Both the position numbers and the translations under genes were made by a program. 64,000 nucleotides of DNA from an uncultured Gemmatimonadota bacterium. GTDB lineage: Bacteria > Gemmatimonadota > Gemmatimonadetes > Gemmatimonadales > Gemmatimonadaceae. Location: assembly GCA_903882745.1 (NCBI GenBank), contig CAIRYG010000014.1, positions 1 to 64,000 of the forward strand, in the 5' to 3' direction. Under the pieces are notes generated by a model that did not search any database, was not told the origin of the DNA, and saw only the letters and a list, made by a program, of their open reading frames with translations. The first letter of the stretch is position 1. The number at the start of each line of letters is the position of its first letter. This document shows positions 14,619-23,171 of this stretch, piece after piece.

Positions 14619-15827
14619 ATGAAACGAATGCTTGTTCTTGCGTCGCTCGCGGCGTCGCTCGTTGCGTCGCTCGTTGCGGCGCCTTTGCTCGCGCAAAATC
14701 CCACGCCCCCGGCCGGCGGCCGTGGCGGCGGCCGTACCGTGGTGATCACCGATACCGCGCGTGCACGCGCGCTGTTCGTCAGCAAGGCGCCCGCCGATCT
14801 CGCTGGCTGCGCCGCGCAGTGCGATGCCCAGATCAAGGCGCGGATGGCCAATGACAGCACGTACGAGGCCCGCGCCAAAGGGGTCGCCGAGTTCAAGAAG
14901 GTCACGTTCAAGAGCCGAGTCGACGGACTCGAGATTCCCGCGTACCTGTTTGCACCGCTGACCAAGAAGGCGACGAAACACGCAGCGCTCGTGTGGGTGC
15001 ACGGTGGTGTGCATTCCAACTGGGGCACCGATATGTGGCCCTTTGTGCGTGACGCAATCGACCGCGGCTACGTGGTGATCACCCCGAACTACCGCGGCAG
15101 CACCGGTTACGGCGACGATTTCCACCGCAAAATCGATTACGGCGGCAAGGAAGTCGACGATGCGCTCTCCTCGGTGGACTACCTCAAGACGCTCCCCTAC
15201 GTCGACATGGATCGACTCGGCATGATGGGCTGGAGCCACGGCGGATTCATCACCGCGCACAACCTCTTCCGCGATGGTCAGCCATTCCGCGCGGGTGCGG
15301 CGATCGTGCCGGTCACGAATTTGATTTTCCGTCTCTCAGACCACGGCCCGTCCTACGCGCGCGACTACGCGGCGGAAGAAGGGATTCAGGGACTCCCTTT
15401 CGAGAACGTCGAGGAATACATCAAGCGCTCGCCGGTTTTCCAGACGGAGAACTTGAAGGTGCCGATGCTGGTGCATGTGGCGACCAACGACTGCGATGTG
15501 TTCTTTCGCGAAGATCAGCAGTTCGTATACACGCTGCGCGCGCTCAAGCCCGACTTGGCCGAGACCAAGATTTATATCAATCCGCCGCAGGGTGGTGGTG
15601 GCTGCGGTCACACCTTCAGCCGTCGCGTGACCAAGGACGGCCTGTCGCGCGACGACTCACCCGAGCAGATCGACTCGTGGGCGCGCACCTGGACCTTCTT
15701 TGAGTGGAATCTTCGTCCGCTCAGCGTGATCCGGAAGGACAACCAAGAGTGGAAGAAGAACCCGGCCGTCGCGAGTCCGCGCGTGCCGGCGACCGGCGTG
15801 CCGGGAACCGGCGTACCGCCGCGCTGA
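14619..15827 (+). CDS. Exported prolyl oligopeptidase-family (S9) serine peptidase
   Basis: Serine peptidase or acyl-peptide hydrolase of 402 residues, secreted. The signal peptide contains a 12-bp-repeat expansion (ASLAASLVASLVA) before LLAQ. The catalytic alpha/beta-hydrolase domain shows VWVHGGVHS with the oxyanion loop, ITPNYRGSTGYGDDF, the nucleophile elbow GWSHGG near residue 207, the acid in NDCDVFF near residue 290 and the His in GGGCGHTF near residue 330. The beta-propeller of full-length S9 enzymes is absent, so this is a catalytic-domain-only form. I chose ATG 14619 because it opens the signal peptide and follows GTGAGGA. The longer in-frame upstream stretch lacks any signal. Confidence 0.88.
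   Translation: MKRMLVLASLAASLVASLVAAPLLAQNPTPPAGGRGGGRTVVITDTARARALFVSKAPADLAGCAAQCDAQIKARMANDSTYEARAKGVAEFKKVTFKSRVDGLEIPAYLFAPLTKKATKHAALVWVHGGVHSNWGTDMWPFVRDAIDRGYVVITPNYRGSTGYGDDFHRKIDYGGKEVDDALSSVDYLKTLPYVDMDRLGMMGWSHGGFITAHNLFRDGQPFRAGAAIVPVTNLIFRLSDHGPSYARDYAAEEGIQGLPFENVEEYIKRSPVFQTENLKVPMLVHVATNDCDVFFREDQQFVYTLRALKPDLAETKIYINPPQGGGGCGHTFSRRVTKDGLSRDDSPEQIDSWARTWTFFEWNLRPLSVIRKDNQEWKKNPAVASPRVPATGVPGTGVPPR
14640..14675. repeat. 12-bp tandem repeat in the S9 peptidase signal peptide
   Basis: Three consecutive 12-mers, GCGTCGCTCGCG and then GCGTCGCTCGTT twice, encode Ala-Ser-Leu-(Ala/Val) units in the hydrophobic core of the signal peptide. Period and frame match the cytochrome c case. 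Confidence 0.9.
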
Positions 15828-15835
15828 TCCTCGAT

Positions 15836-15852
15836 CCCGAAGCCGTTTCGGG
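15836..15852. terminator. Small hairpin between convergent genes
   Basis: CCCGAA-N5-TTCGGG lies in the 39-bp gap between the S9 peptidase stop and the convergent MFS-PNPOx stop. The stem is only 6 bp and there is no T run, so it is a weak candidate. Confidence 0.35.
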
Positions 15853-15866
15853 CCGTTCGAGCGGAG

Positions 15867-17723
15867 TTACTTCCGCTTGGGCGGCCCGAACTGCACAGTA
15901 GGGGGACGCCAGAGCACGGTGTCGTTCACAATCTTCCGGCTCGGACTCACCACTTCCAGCCGCATCGGCTGAATGCGCAGGAGTACGACCTCCGCGCTCG
16001 AGGGACCCTTCGCATAAAACGGATCCCACTCGCGCTTCCAGTGCAACTGCTTCTCCGTGGCGTTCGTCACCACAGAGGCCGTCCCCACAAGCGTGACGTA
16101 TTCGAGTGCTGTGGCATCGAAGTAGAGGAGTGTGGCGCGACCACGCTTCTTGACCTCGGCCACTTTCCGCGTCGCGGGATTCGTCGCCACCCAAATGGTG
16201 AAGTTGGAGTCCGGTGCGAGTGGGTCCACAATGCGAGCCTGCGCCGCTGCGCCATCGGTGGCAATGGTGGCGAGCGTCGCGTACCGCGCCGTGGTCATGA
16301 TTGCACGCGCGGCGGTGAGCACGTCATTCCGTGTGGGGCTTTGGGCGCCCGCGCTCGACGCCGAGAGCAGCAGCATAATGAGCAGCGCGGCCAGGCCGCG
16401 CCGCGTGCCCGCGTTCGACGACCGAAGGCGCGCGTGATCGGCTGGCGCCGTGCGCGCGCCGGCCCAGAGCACCAGTGTTAGCAGCACGCTGATCACTGGA
16501 ATCGCGTACAGCGCGCCGTGCAGCCCCGCCGACCGTGATTCGGCAGCGGTGAGCCCTGTGGCGAGTGCGCGTGCGGCGAGGTCGTCGCTGAGTCGTCCAA
16601 AGGCCAGCAGCCCCACGGCGATAAACAGATAAAAGACAAAGAAATACACCGCCATCGCGGTGCCACGTTCACGCGGTTCGACCAAGTCGTAAATGGTGGC
16701 CATCACGTTCGTGTAGTACACGTACATCACCCCGACCGACACGAGCATCAGCATGGCGTAGCCCCACGCATTGCCGGCCGGTTGTTCGAGGGCAATCCAG
16801 GTGAGGGGTACGGTGAGCAGCGAGCCGATGGCGGCCAGGCGCATTCGACCGCCGGGGCCGCCACGCGCGGAGCGGTCGCCGATCCAGCCGCCCGCAATCA
16901 TGCCGATGGCGCCACCAATGCCAAAGATCGCTCCGCTAAAACGATTCGCGATGTCGATGTTGAGTCCGTGAAAGCGAATCAGGTACGACGTGTTGAACGC
17001 GGAGAGCGCGTAGGTATTCAGATTGAAGAGCGCGCCGGAGACAATGATCCATCGCATCGTCGGCAAGCTGAGCACATGACGGATCGCCGCAATGGATGTG
17101 CGCTGTGCTTGCGCGACGTCTGGGTCGGCGGCGCCGCGTTCCGGTTCCGGAATGAAGAGCGCGAGCAGGCCCAGCAGGAGCCCAGGCACGGCCGCCACGA
17201 AGAGCGCGGGACGCCATCCGCCGGTTGCTTGCGTGACGAGCCCGCTAATGACGTAGCTCGCGCCGAGTCCGAAGGGGAGCCCGAGCATAAAGATCGCGAT
17301 CGCACGTCCGCGACGAGCGCCAGGGAACAGGTCCCCGATCATCGAGTTCGCCGCGGGGGCCGCGCTCGCTTCGCCGATGCCCACGGCGAGTCGGCAGAGA
17401 ATCAACATCGCAAAACTGCTCGCGAGCCCCGAGAGTCCGGTGAAGACGCTCCACGCGATGATCCCTACCGCGAGGATGTATTTGCGTCGTCCGACATCGG
17501 CGAGTCGTCCGAGGGGAATCCCGACAATGGCGTAGAGCAGGACGAACGCCGTCGTGAGGCCGGCCAGCTGACCGTCGGAGAGTTGCCACTCCACTTTGAT
17601 GCGTTCGCCCACCGCTCCCACGACCTGTCGGTCGTAGAAGTTCATGAGATTGATGGCGGCGAGGAGGCCCAGCGTGTAGCGGGCGGCCCGCGGGGTCGGC
17701 GTGGTGCGTGTAGAGGAGGTCAC
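15867..17723 (-). CDS. MFS transporter fused to an extracytoplasmic PNPOx-like domain
   Basis: Two-part protein of 618 residues. Residues 1-430 are a 12-segment major facilitator of the spinster/YdhP-like type: NLMNFYDRQVVGAVGE in TM1, then GIPLGRLADVGRRK (the loop 2-3 motif) and AVGIGEASAAPAANSMIGD. After a basic linker (NAGTRRG) comes a second hydrophobic stretch, LAALLIMLLLSASSAGAQS, which looks exactly like a signal peptide. Then follows a ~150-residue pyridoxamine-5'-phosphate-oxidase-like split-barrel domain: ATLATIATDG, NFTIWVATNPATRKVAEVKKRGRA (cut here for length), and LEYVTLVGTASVV. The layout implies that the flavin-fold domain is outside the cytoplasm. It may be a true fusion or two genes joined by loss of a stop codon. 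The start is GTG 17723, 18 bp after the MscS gene, so the two are probably co-transcribed. Confidence 0.85.
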   Translation of the reverse strand: MTSSTRTTPTPRAARYTLGLLAAINLMNFYDRQVVGAVGERIKVEWQLSDGQLAGLTTAFVLLYAIVGIPLGRLADVGRRKYILAVGIIAWSVFTGLSGLASSFAMLILCRLAVGIGEASAAPAANSMIGDLFPGARRGRAIAIFMLGLPFGLGASYVISGLVTQATGGWRPALFVAAVPGLLLGLLALFIPEPERGAADPDVAQAQRTSIAAIRHVLSLPTMRWIIVSGALFNLNTYALSAFNTSYLIRFHGLNIDIANRFSGAIFGIGGAIGMIAGGWIGDRSARGGPGGRMRLAAIGSLLTVPLTWIALEQPAGNAWGYAMLMLVSVGVMYVYYTNVMATIYDLVEPRERGTAMAVYFFVFYLFIAVGLLAFGRLSDDLAARALATGLTAAESRSAGLHGALYAIPVISVLLTLVLWAGARTAPADHARLRSSNAGTRRGLAALLIMLLLSASSAGAQSPTRNDVLTAARAIMTTARYATLATIATDGAAAQARIVDPLAPDSNFTIWVATNPATRKVAEVKKRGRATLLYFDATALEYVTLVGTASVVTNATEKQLHWKREWDPFYAKGPSSAEVVLLRIQPMRLEVVSPSRKIVNDTVLWRPPTVQFGPPKRK

Positions 17724-17741
17724 GTGGTATACCTTCGCCGG

Positions 17742-19259
17742 TCAGGCCAACGGGTTCTGCGCGGAGTTCTCGTCGAGTTTCTGCGTGGTGATGGCCTCCT
17801 TGGCGCTGATCCCGAAGAAACTCAGCATCGTGCCAAGCAGCTGCGAGGTAAGCGAACTGGTCTCCACCGCAACGGTCGCGGCGTTGGCAAGTCGCAGCGC
17901 GTCCGAGTTCCGGAGGCGGCGCATGGCGACCGTCTCCGCGATGACGCGCGCGAGCTCCGGGCGACGATCAATCAGCGCAGCAATCTGCTCTTTGTCGATC
18001 TCGAACATCAGCGCGTCCGTCGCCGCGACCACCGTTGCACTCCGCGGCTCGCCGGTGAGCGCGCTCATCTCGCCGAAAAACGCCCCCGCGTGCACCCGAC
18101 CAACGCGCGTCTCAAGCCCCGTCGACTCCGCCTTCACCGTCACGTGCAACAGCCCCTCGTAGAGCACGAACATCGACGCACCAGAATCGCCAGCGCGCAG
18201 GAGCGTCGTCCCCTCTGTCACCAAGCGCTCCTGCATCTGAGAGGAGAGTTCGAGTCGCTCCGCGTCGGTGAGGCCCTTGAACAGCTCAATCCGACCGAGC
18301 AGCTGCGCGCGATCATCCGCCGATCGTGCATCGAGTTTGCGCACCGGAAGCGGCGCGTGGAACACATCCTGCGACGGCGAGGCGGGATGTAGTCCCGCGC
18401 GATGCAATTGATCAAGGACGGTCCGCAGCACCTCGTGCCGCGCTTTCCCCGGGCCGGCGATTGTCGGATCAACAAAGTACTTGATCCGATACTCCACGCC
18501 CTGTGCGCTCACGCCGCGCAGGCGAGCCTTGGGTGAGGGCTGTTCGAGCACGCCGTTGGAGCCCGCGGCCGACGCCACCGCCGCACTCAACACCCGGAGC
18601 GCACGCTCGGTCGGAACGTCGAAATCCAGAAAAATCGGCAGCACAAACTCACTCATCCGCTCCGGCCGCGAGAAGTTCGTCACAATCAACTCGCTCAAAC
18701 GCCCGTTCGGGATCACCACCAAGTTCCCTTCGCCATTCAGCAAGCGCGTGGTGCGCCAGTTGAGCTCCATGACCCGCCCAGTGGGGCCGGCAGTCGGGCC
18801 GATACCCAACTGGATGTAATCGCCAATCTCAAACGGGCGATCAAAGTTGACCGCCAGGCCGATAAACACATCCAAAATCACATTCCGGAGCGCCAAGCCG
18901 AGAACAATCGCGCCTACCCCCGACGCAGCCCAAAACGGACCAATCGGCTTATCGTACACGACACCAACAATCCCGGTGATCGCAAGCAGATAAATCAGGA
19001 GTCCGGTCACGTCGCGCAACAGCCGCGGCACAGGCACTCGGCTGTGGATTGGATCCCACAGCACCAGCCCTACAATCCGGTTCACGAGGTAGGCGACGGC
19101 CAGCCAGATTCCGCTGCTAATCAAGTGCGGAAGCGTGGCCCGAAGTGGGGCGAGGGCCGCGAAATCCAACCGACTAAGAATCTGCTGCTGGTACCCCGCC
19201 AAGAGCATCAGGAAACCAATCACGGCGAGCGGAATCGCCAACGTACGTGCGGCCTTCAT
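17742..19259 (-). CDS. MscS-type mechanosensitive channel with C-terminal cyclic-nucleotide-binding domain
   Basis: Small-conductance mechanosensitive-like channel of 505 residues. Four N-terminal membrane segments (residues 8-25, 40-58, 75-95, 105-125) lead into the pore helix GVGAIVLGLALRNVILDVF and the MscS beta domain FDRPFEIGDYIQL. A cyclic-nucleotide-binding domain begins near residue 340 (IELFKGLTDAERLEL) and contains the phosphate-binding cassette GAFFGEMSALTGEPRSATV near residue 410, so gating by cAMP or cGMP is plausible. ATG 19259 was chosen as the first Met before TM1. Further upstream codons read through non-conserved sequence. It is co-oriented with, and 18 bp from, the MFS-PNPOx gene. 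Confidence 0.9.
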   Translation of the reverse strand: MKAARTLAIPLAVIGFLMLLAGYQQQILSRLDFAALAPLRATLPHLISSGIWLAVAYLVNRIVGLVLWDPIHSRVPVPRLLRDVTGLLIYLLAITGIVGVVYDKPIGPFWAASGVGAIVLGLALRNVILDVFIGLAVNFDRPFEIGDYIQLGIGPTAGPTGRVMELNWRTTRLLNGEGNLVVIPNGRLSELIVTNFSRPERMSEFVLPIFLDFDVPTERALRVLSAAVASAAGSNGVLEQPSPKARLRGVSAQGVEYRIKYFVDPTIAGPGKARHEVLRTVLDQLHRAGLHPASPSQDVFHAPLPVRKLDARSADDRAQLLGRIELFKGLTDAERLELSSQMQERLVTEGTTLLRAGDSGASMFVLYEGLLHVTVKAESTGLETRVGRVHAGAFFGEMSALTGEPRSATVVAATDALMFEIDKEQIAALIDRRPELARVIAETVAMRRLRNSDALRLANAATVAVETSSLTSQLLGTMLSFFGISAKEAITTQKLDENSAQNPLA

Positions 19260-19343
19260 CAGGGTATTTCTCGGGGTTTGCGGAGCGCGCAAAGTACACG
19301 GAAAAGATACTCCCCCGAGGTTCACAGCGGCTAGCCGAGTCCG

Positions 19344-19363
19344 AGACGGGTGGACACCCGTCT
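19344..19363 (+). promoter_or_regulatory. Hairpin in the 5' region of the tandem oxidoreductase operon
   Basis: AGACGGGTG-GA-CACCCGTCT is a 9-bp perfect inverted repeat 52 bp upstream of the first epimerase-like gene, between divergent genes. It may be an operator or a leader hairpin. Nothing else in this 155-bp gap is distinctive. Confidence 0.4.
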
Positions 19364-19415
19364 GCACCGACACGTACGTTTGAGACGGATCGAATCGCCC
19401 TCAGGAGAGACCCCG

Positions 19416-20624
19416 ATGTCCACCGACCGCCGCTCGTTCGTCCGGACCCTGACCGCCGCTGGTGGCGCGCTGGGTCTCGCTGGCCTCCCCACAGCCGCGT
19501 TCGGCGCACCGGCCGCCGCCCCGAGCACGGCCCCCAGGGATCGCACGCGAAAAATCGAGAAGGCCCCCGTCTCGCTCAACATCCTCATCCTCGGCGGCAC
19601 GGGCTTCACGGGCCCCGAGCAGGTGGAATACGCGATCGCACGTGGGCATCGGGTCACACTGTTCAATCGCAACAAGACGCGCCCGGACTTCTTCAAGGGC
19701 AAGGTCGCCGAGGAGCTGGTAGGCGATCTCAATGGAGATACGAGCGCGCTTGCCGGCAAGAAGTTCGATGTGGTGCTCGATAATCCCACGACCTTCCCCG
19801 CCTGGGTGCGCAACGCCGCACGCCAGCTCGCCGGGAATGTGAAGCACTACATCTTCATCTCGACGACCTCCACCTACAGCGATCAGTCGATCATCGGGCT
19901 CGACGAGAACTCGCCGGTGCACGCGATGCCCGATGGCCTCGACCCGTACACCATCGACGCCGGTGACGCAGGCAAGTACTACGGCCCGCTGAAGGTTCGC
20001 GCCGAACAGGAAGTCGCGAAGCTCTATCCGGGAATCCACACCATCATTCGCCCGTGCCTGATTGTCGGACCGCTCGACCGCACCGACCGCTTTACCTGGT
20101 GGCCCGCGCGCATTGAGAAGGGCGGAGAAGTGCTCGCGCCGGACAACCCGGACGATCCGTGCCAGTTTATCGACTCGCGCGATCTCGCGGAGTTCATGGT
20201 GCGCATGGCGGAAGCGCGCGAGTTCGGGCTCTATAACGCCATCGGACCGGCACATCCAATGACGGTGGGCGAGATGCTCCACGGCGTGAAGGCGGTGACC
20301 ACGGCTGGCGCGCAGTTCACCTGGGTCCCCTGGGATTTCCTCCAAGCACAGAACGTGCGTCCCTGGCGCGACATGTCGGTCTGGCAACCGCCGTACGGCA
20401 AGACCGCGGGCTATCAGCGCCGCAACTCGGCGAAGGCGATCGCCAAGGGACTCACCTTCCGCCCGCTCGCGGTGACGGCCAAGGAAACACTCGACTGGCA
20501 CAAGACGCGACCGGCCAAAGAGCAAGAGGCCACGCTCAACGGCGAGATCAACGGCATCGGACTCAAGCGTGAGGCCGAAGTGCTCGCGGCCTGGCACGCC
20601 AAACAGAAGGCGGGGAGCAAGTGA
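19416..20624 (+). CDS. Tat-exported NAD(P)-dependent epimerase/reductase-like protein, copy 1
   Basis: Extended short-chain dehydrogenase-like protein of 402 residues. The N-terminus DRRSFVRTLTAAGGALGL followed by AGLPTAAFGAP is a twin-arginine signal peptide, so the folded, cofactor-loaded protein is predicted to be exported. The Rossmann start is ILILGGTGFTGPEQVEYA, with HRVTLFNRNKTRPD, where Arg/Lys after strand 2 suggests NADP(H). Later come FISTTSTYSD, the region around YYGPLKVRAEQEV (Tyr-x-x-x-Lys type), RPCLIVGPLDRTDRF and VQFIDSRDLAEFM-like CQFIDSRDLAEFM. An AGGAGA site precedes ATG 19416. The next gene is a tandem paralogue starting inside this stop codon. The substrate is unknown. 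Confidence 0.85.
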   Translation: MSTDRRSFVRTLTAAGGALGLAGLPTAAFGAPAAAPSTAPRDRTRKIEKAPVSLNILILGGTGFTGPEQVEYAIARGHRVTLFNRNKTRPDFFKGKVAEELVGDLNGDTSALAGKKFDVVLDNPTTFPAWVRNAARQLAGNVKHYIFISTTSTYSDQSIIGLDENSPVHAMPDGLDPYTIDAGDAGKYYGPLKVRAEQEVAKLYPGIHTIIRPCLIVGPLDRTDRFTWWPARIEKGGEVLAPDNPDDPCQFIDSRDLAEFMVRMAEAREFGLYNAIGPAHPMTVGEMLHGVKAVTTAGAQFTWVPWDFLQAQNVRPWRDMSVWQPPYGKTAGYQRRNSAKAIAKGLTFRPLAVTAKETLDWHKTRPAKEQEATLNGEINGIGLKREAEVLAAWHAKQKAGSK

Positions 20625-21736
20625 CGCGTAAGACGTACTCCCGTCGCGAGTTCCTGACTGGGCGCGCTGCCACGGGCAAAGCACCGGCGCCCCTCGACAT
20701 CCTCATCCTCGGCGGCACCGGCTTCACCGGCCCCGAGCAGGTGGAGTATGCCACCGCACGTGGGCATCGCGTCACGCTGTTCAATCGCAATAAGACGCGC
20801 CCGGATTTCTTCAAAGGGCGCGTCGATCAGTTGATTGGCGACCTGAATGGCGATGTCAGTGCGCTCGCTGGGAAAAAGTTTGATGTCGTCATCGACAACC
20901 CGACGACCTTTCCCGCGTGGGTCCGAAACGCCGCGCAGCAGCTGAAGGGCAACACCAAGCACTACATGTTCATCAGCACCATCTCGGTGTATCCCGACAA
21001 CTCCAAGCCGGGCGCCGACGAGACCGACGGACTCACCCCCCTTCCCGCGGGGCTCGACCCGTACACGACCGTCGCCGATGACGCCAAAAAGTACTACGGC
21101 GCTTTGAAGACCGCGTCAGAGCAGGAAGTCGCCAAACACTACGCCGGCATTCACACGATCATTCGTCCGGGGTTGATTGTGGGACCGCTCGATCGCTCAG
21201 ATCGCTTCACCTATTGGCCGGCACGCATTGACCGTGGTGGCGAAGTGATGGCGCCTGGGCGTCCGACGGATCCGGTACAGTTCATCGACTCACGCGATCT
21301 CGCAGAGTTCATGATTCGCATGGCCGAGGTTCGCGCGTTCGGCACGTTCAACGTCACAGGCCCCGCGGCTCCGCTCACGGTGGCCGAGATGTTGGGCGGC
21401 ATCAAGGCGGTCACAACAGCGGGTGCGCATTTCACCTATGTGCCCGCGGACTTCTTGCGCGCGAACGGCCTGCAAGGGTGGCGCCACATGCCGGTGTGGA
21501 TCAATCCTGAGGGCGCCACCGCGGGCTTTACCCGTCGCGGAATTTCGCGCGCGCTCGCGAAGGGGCTCACCTTCCGCCCGCTCGCCGTGACGGCCAAGGA
21601 CACCCTCGACTGGAACAAGACGCGTCCTGAGGCGGAGCAGAAAACGCTCGCCGACGGCGCGATCGCGGGAATCCCCGCGAGTAAGGAGGCCGAGGTGCTC
21701 GCGGCCTGGCACGCCAAGCAGAAGGGCGCACCCTGA
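20621..21736 (+). CDS. NAD(P)-dependent epimerase/reductase-like protein, copy 2 (degenerate Tat motif)
   Basis: Paralogue of the preceding protein, 371 residues, highly similar over the whole catalytic part (ILILGGTGFTGPEQVEYA, FNRNKTRPDFFKG, NPTTFPAWVRNAAQ, GLTFRPLAVTAK, EVLAAWHAKQK). The start is GTG 20621 and overlaps the upstream TGA (GTGA), indicating translational coupling. It retains the twin-arginine box SRREFLTG, but the hydrophobic core that must follow is missing: the chain goes straight to KAPAPLDILILGG. It is therefore probably cytoplasmic, or it is carried out with copy 1. This is a recent duplication with divergence mainly in the signal region. Confidence 0.85.
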   Translation: MTRKTYSRREFLTGRAATGKAPAPLDILILGGTGFTGPEQVEYATARGHRVTLFNRNKTRPDFFKGRVDQLIGDLNGDVSALAGKKFDVVIDNPTTFPAWVRNAAQQLKGNTKHYMFISTISVYPDNSKPGADETDGLTPLPAGLDPYTTVADDAKKYYGALKTASEQEVAKHYAGIHTIIRPGLIVGPLDRSDRFTYWPARIDRGGEVMAPGRPTDPVQFIDSRDLAEFMIRMAEVRAFGTFNVTGPAAPLTVAEMLGGIKAVTTAGAHFTYVPADFLRANGLQGWRHMPVWINPEGATAGFTRRGISRALAKGLTFRPLAVTAKDTLDWNKTRPEAEQKTLADGAIAGIPASKEAEVLAAWHAKQKGAP

Positions 21737-21789
21737 CGCCGGCTGAGCTGCCGTCCGGTCGCCGCGAGGCGGGGGCGCTCTACGCGCTG

Positions 21790-23067
21790 TTGCGTCGCGC
21801 CGTGGATGTAGAGCCCCACGAAGTGCGGGCGATGCTGGCGTCGGCGCTGTTCTTCTTTTGCGCGTTAGCGAGCTGGTTTGTGCTGCGCCCCATGCGTGAC
21901 GCGGTGGCGGCAGGCACAACGCCTGCGCAGCTCTCGTTGCTCTTTGTTGGCACGCTCGTAGTTACGCTCACCGCGAATCCGTTGTTCTGGTCGCTCGTGG
22001 TGAAGTTCCCGCCGCGGAAGTTCATTCCGTACGCATACCAGCTGATTGTCGCCAGTCTGCTGGTGTTCTATGTGATTTTTCGGTCGGGAGGAGGGCACGA
22101 CAACTCGGCCACCGACATTTGGACCGGTCGTGCGTTCTTCGTGTGGACGAGCATGTTCAATCTGTTCGTCACGTCGCTCTTCTGGTGCTTCATGGCCGAC
22201 GTATTCAAGAGCGAGCAGGCCAAGCGACTGTTCGGCTTCATCGGCGTTGGCGGCACACTTGGCTCGGTGGTGGGGAGCGCCGTCACGGCGTCGTTCACGA
22301 AGAGCATCGGTGAACTGAACTTGCTGCTCGTGAGCTGCGTCCTGCTCGAGTTAGCTGTGGTGGTGGTGACGCGATTCCCGGTCGCGGCCGGTGCCGACTC
22401 AACCGCCGCGGATCGTGCGCGGCTCGCGGACGACCAAGGACGCCCCGTAGGCGGCAACCTCTGGGCTGGTTTCTCCAACACCGTGAAGTCGCCCTACCTG
22501 CTCGGGATCGCGATGTATCTCGTGTTATTCACGATTGGCTCCACATTCTTGTACTTCGAACAGAGCGCGATTGTCGGCGCGGCGTATGCGGATCGCGCAT
22601 CGCGCACCGTGGTGCTCGCGCGCGTGGAACTCGCCGTCCAGGTGCTCACCATCACGGCGCAGATTTTCTTTACGGGACGAATCATTCGCTGGTTCGGACT
22701 CGTGGCCGCGCTCGCGTTCTTGCCGATTGTCTCCATGCTCGGCTTTGGCGCTCTCGCGAGCATTCCCGTGTTCACGGCACTCGCGGCCTTCGTGGTCCTG
22801 CGGCGCGCGGGGAACTTCGCGCTCACCAATCCGGGAATGGAGGTGCTGTTCACCGTCGTTCCGCGCGAGGACAAGTACAAAGCCAAGAGCTTTATCGAGA
22901 CCTTTGTGTACCGCGGCGGCGATCAGCTCGGTGCGTGGAGTTATGCAGGACTCACCGCGATTGGACTGAGTCTCGTGGGCATTAGTTGGGTTGCTGTGCC
23001 GCTGTCGGCGGCCTGGCTCGGCCTCGGCGTGTGGCTCGCGCGGCGTCAGGCGGCGCTCGCGGGGTGA
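21790..23067 (+). CDS. NTP/NDP-exchanger-like MFS membrane protein
   Basis: Integral membrane protein of about 425 residues with 11-12 hydrophobic segments. The N-terminal MRRAVDVEPHEVRAMLASA, FFFCALASWFVLRPMRDAV, the MADVFKSEQAKRLFGFIGVGG loop and ...AKSFIETFVYRGGDQLGAW resemble bacterial proteins annotated as NTP/NDP exchange transporters or TLC-like carriers. The real cargo in free-living bacteria is uncertain. The listed start is TTG 21790. An in-frame CTG at 21733 overlapping the upstream TGA would add 19 residues (LTPAELPSGRREAGALYAL), which also look conserved, so the true start may lie there. It is in the same direction as, and close behind, the two epimerase-like genes. Confidence 0.72.
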   Translation: MRRAVDVEPHEVRAMLASALFFFCALASWFVLRPMRDAVAAGTTPAQLSLLFVGTLVVTLTANPLFWSLVVKFPPRKFIPYAYQLIVASLLVFYVIFRSGGGHDNSATDIWTGRAFFVWTSMFNLFVTSLFWCFMADVFKSEQAKRLFGFIGVGGTLGSVVGSAVTASFTKSIGELNLLLVSCVLLELAVVVVTRFPVAAGADSTAADRARLADDQGRPVGGNLWAGFSNTVKSPYLLGIAMYLVLFTIGSTFLYFEQSAIVGAAYADRASRTVVLARVELAVQVLTITAQIFFTGRIIRWFGLVAALAFLPIVSMLGFGALASIPVFTALAAFVVLRRAGNFALTNPGMEVLFTVVPREDKYKAKSFIETFVYRGGDQLGAWSYAGLTAIGLSLVGISWVAVPLSAAWLGLGVWLARRQAALAG

Positions 23068-23171
23068 CCCGCCTGCGGACACTCCGCGCGTTGCCAGGCA
23101 CCTCGCATTGCAATCACTAGGAATTCAACGCAATTTCGGCTCAGTCGACCTCTCTTATCCGAGGCTCCACC

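Noticed and set aside
16782-18392. 536-codon plus-strand frame opposite the MFS and MscS genes
   Set aside because: It spans two unrelated genes in antisense and has no domain signal.
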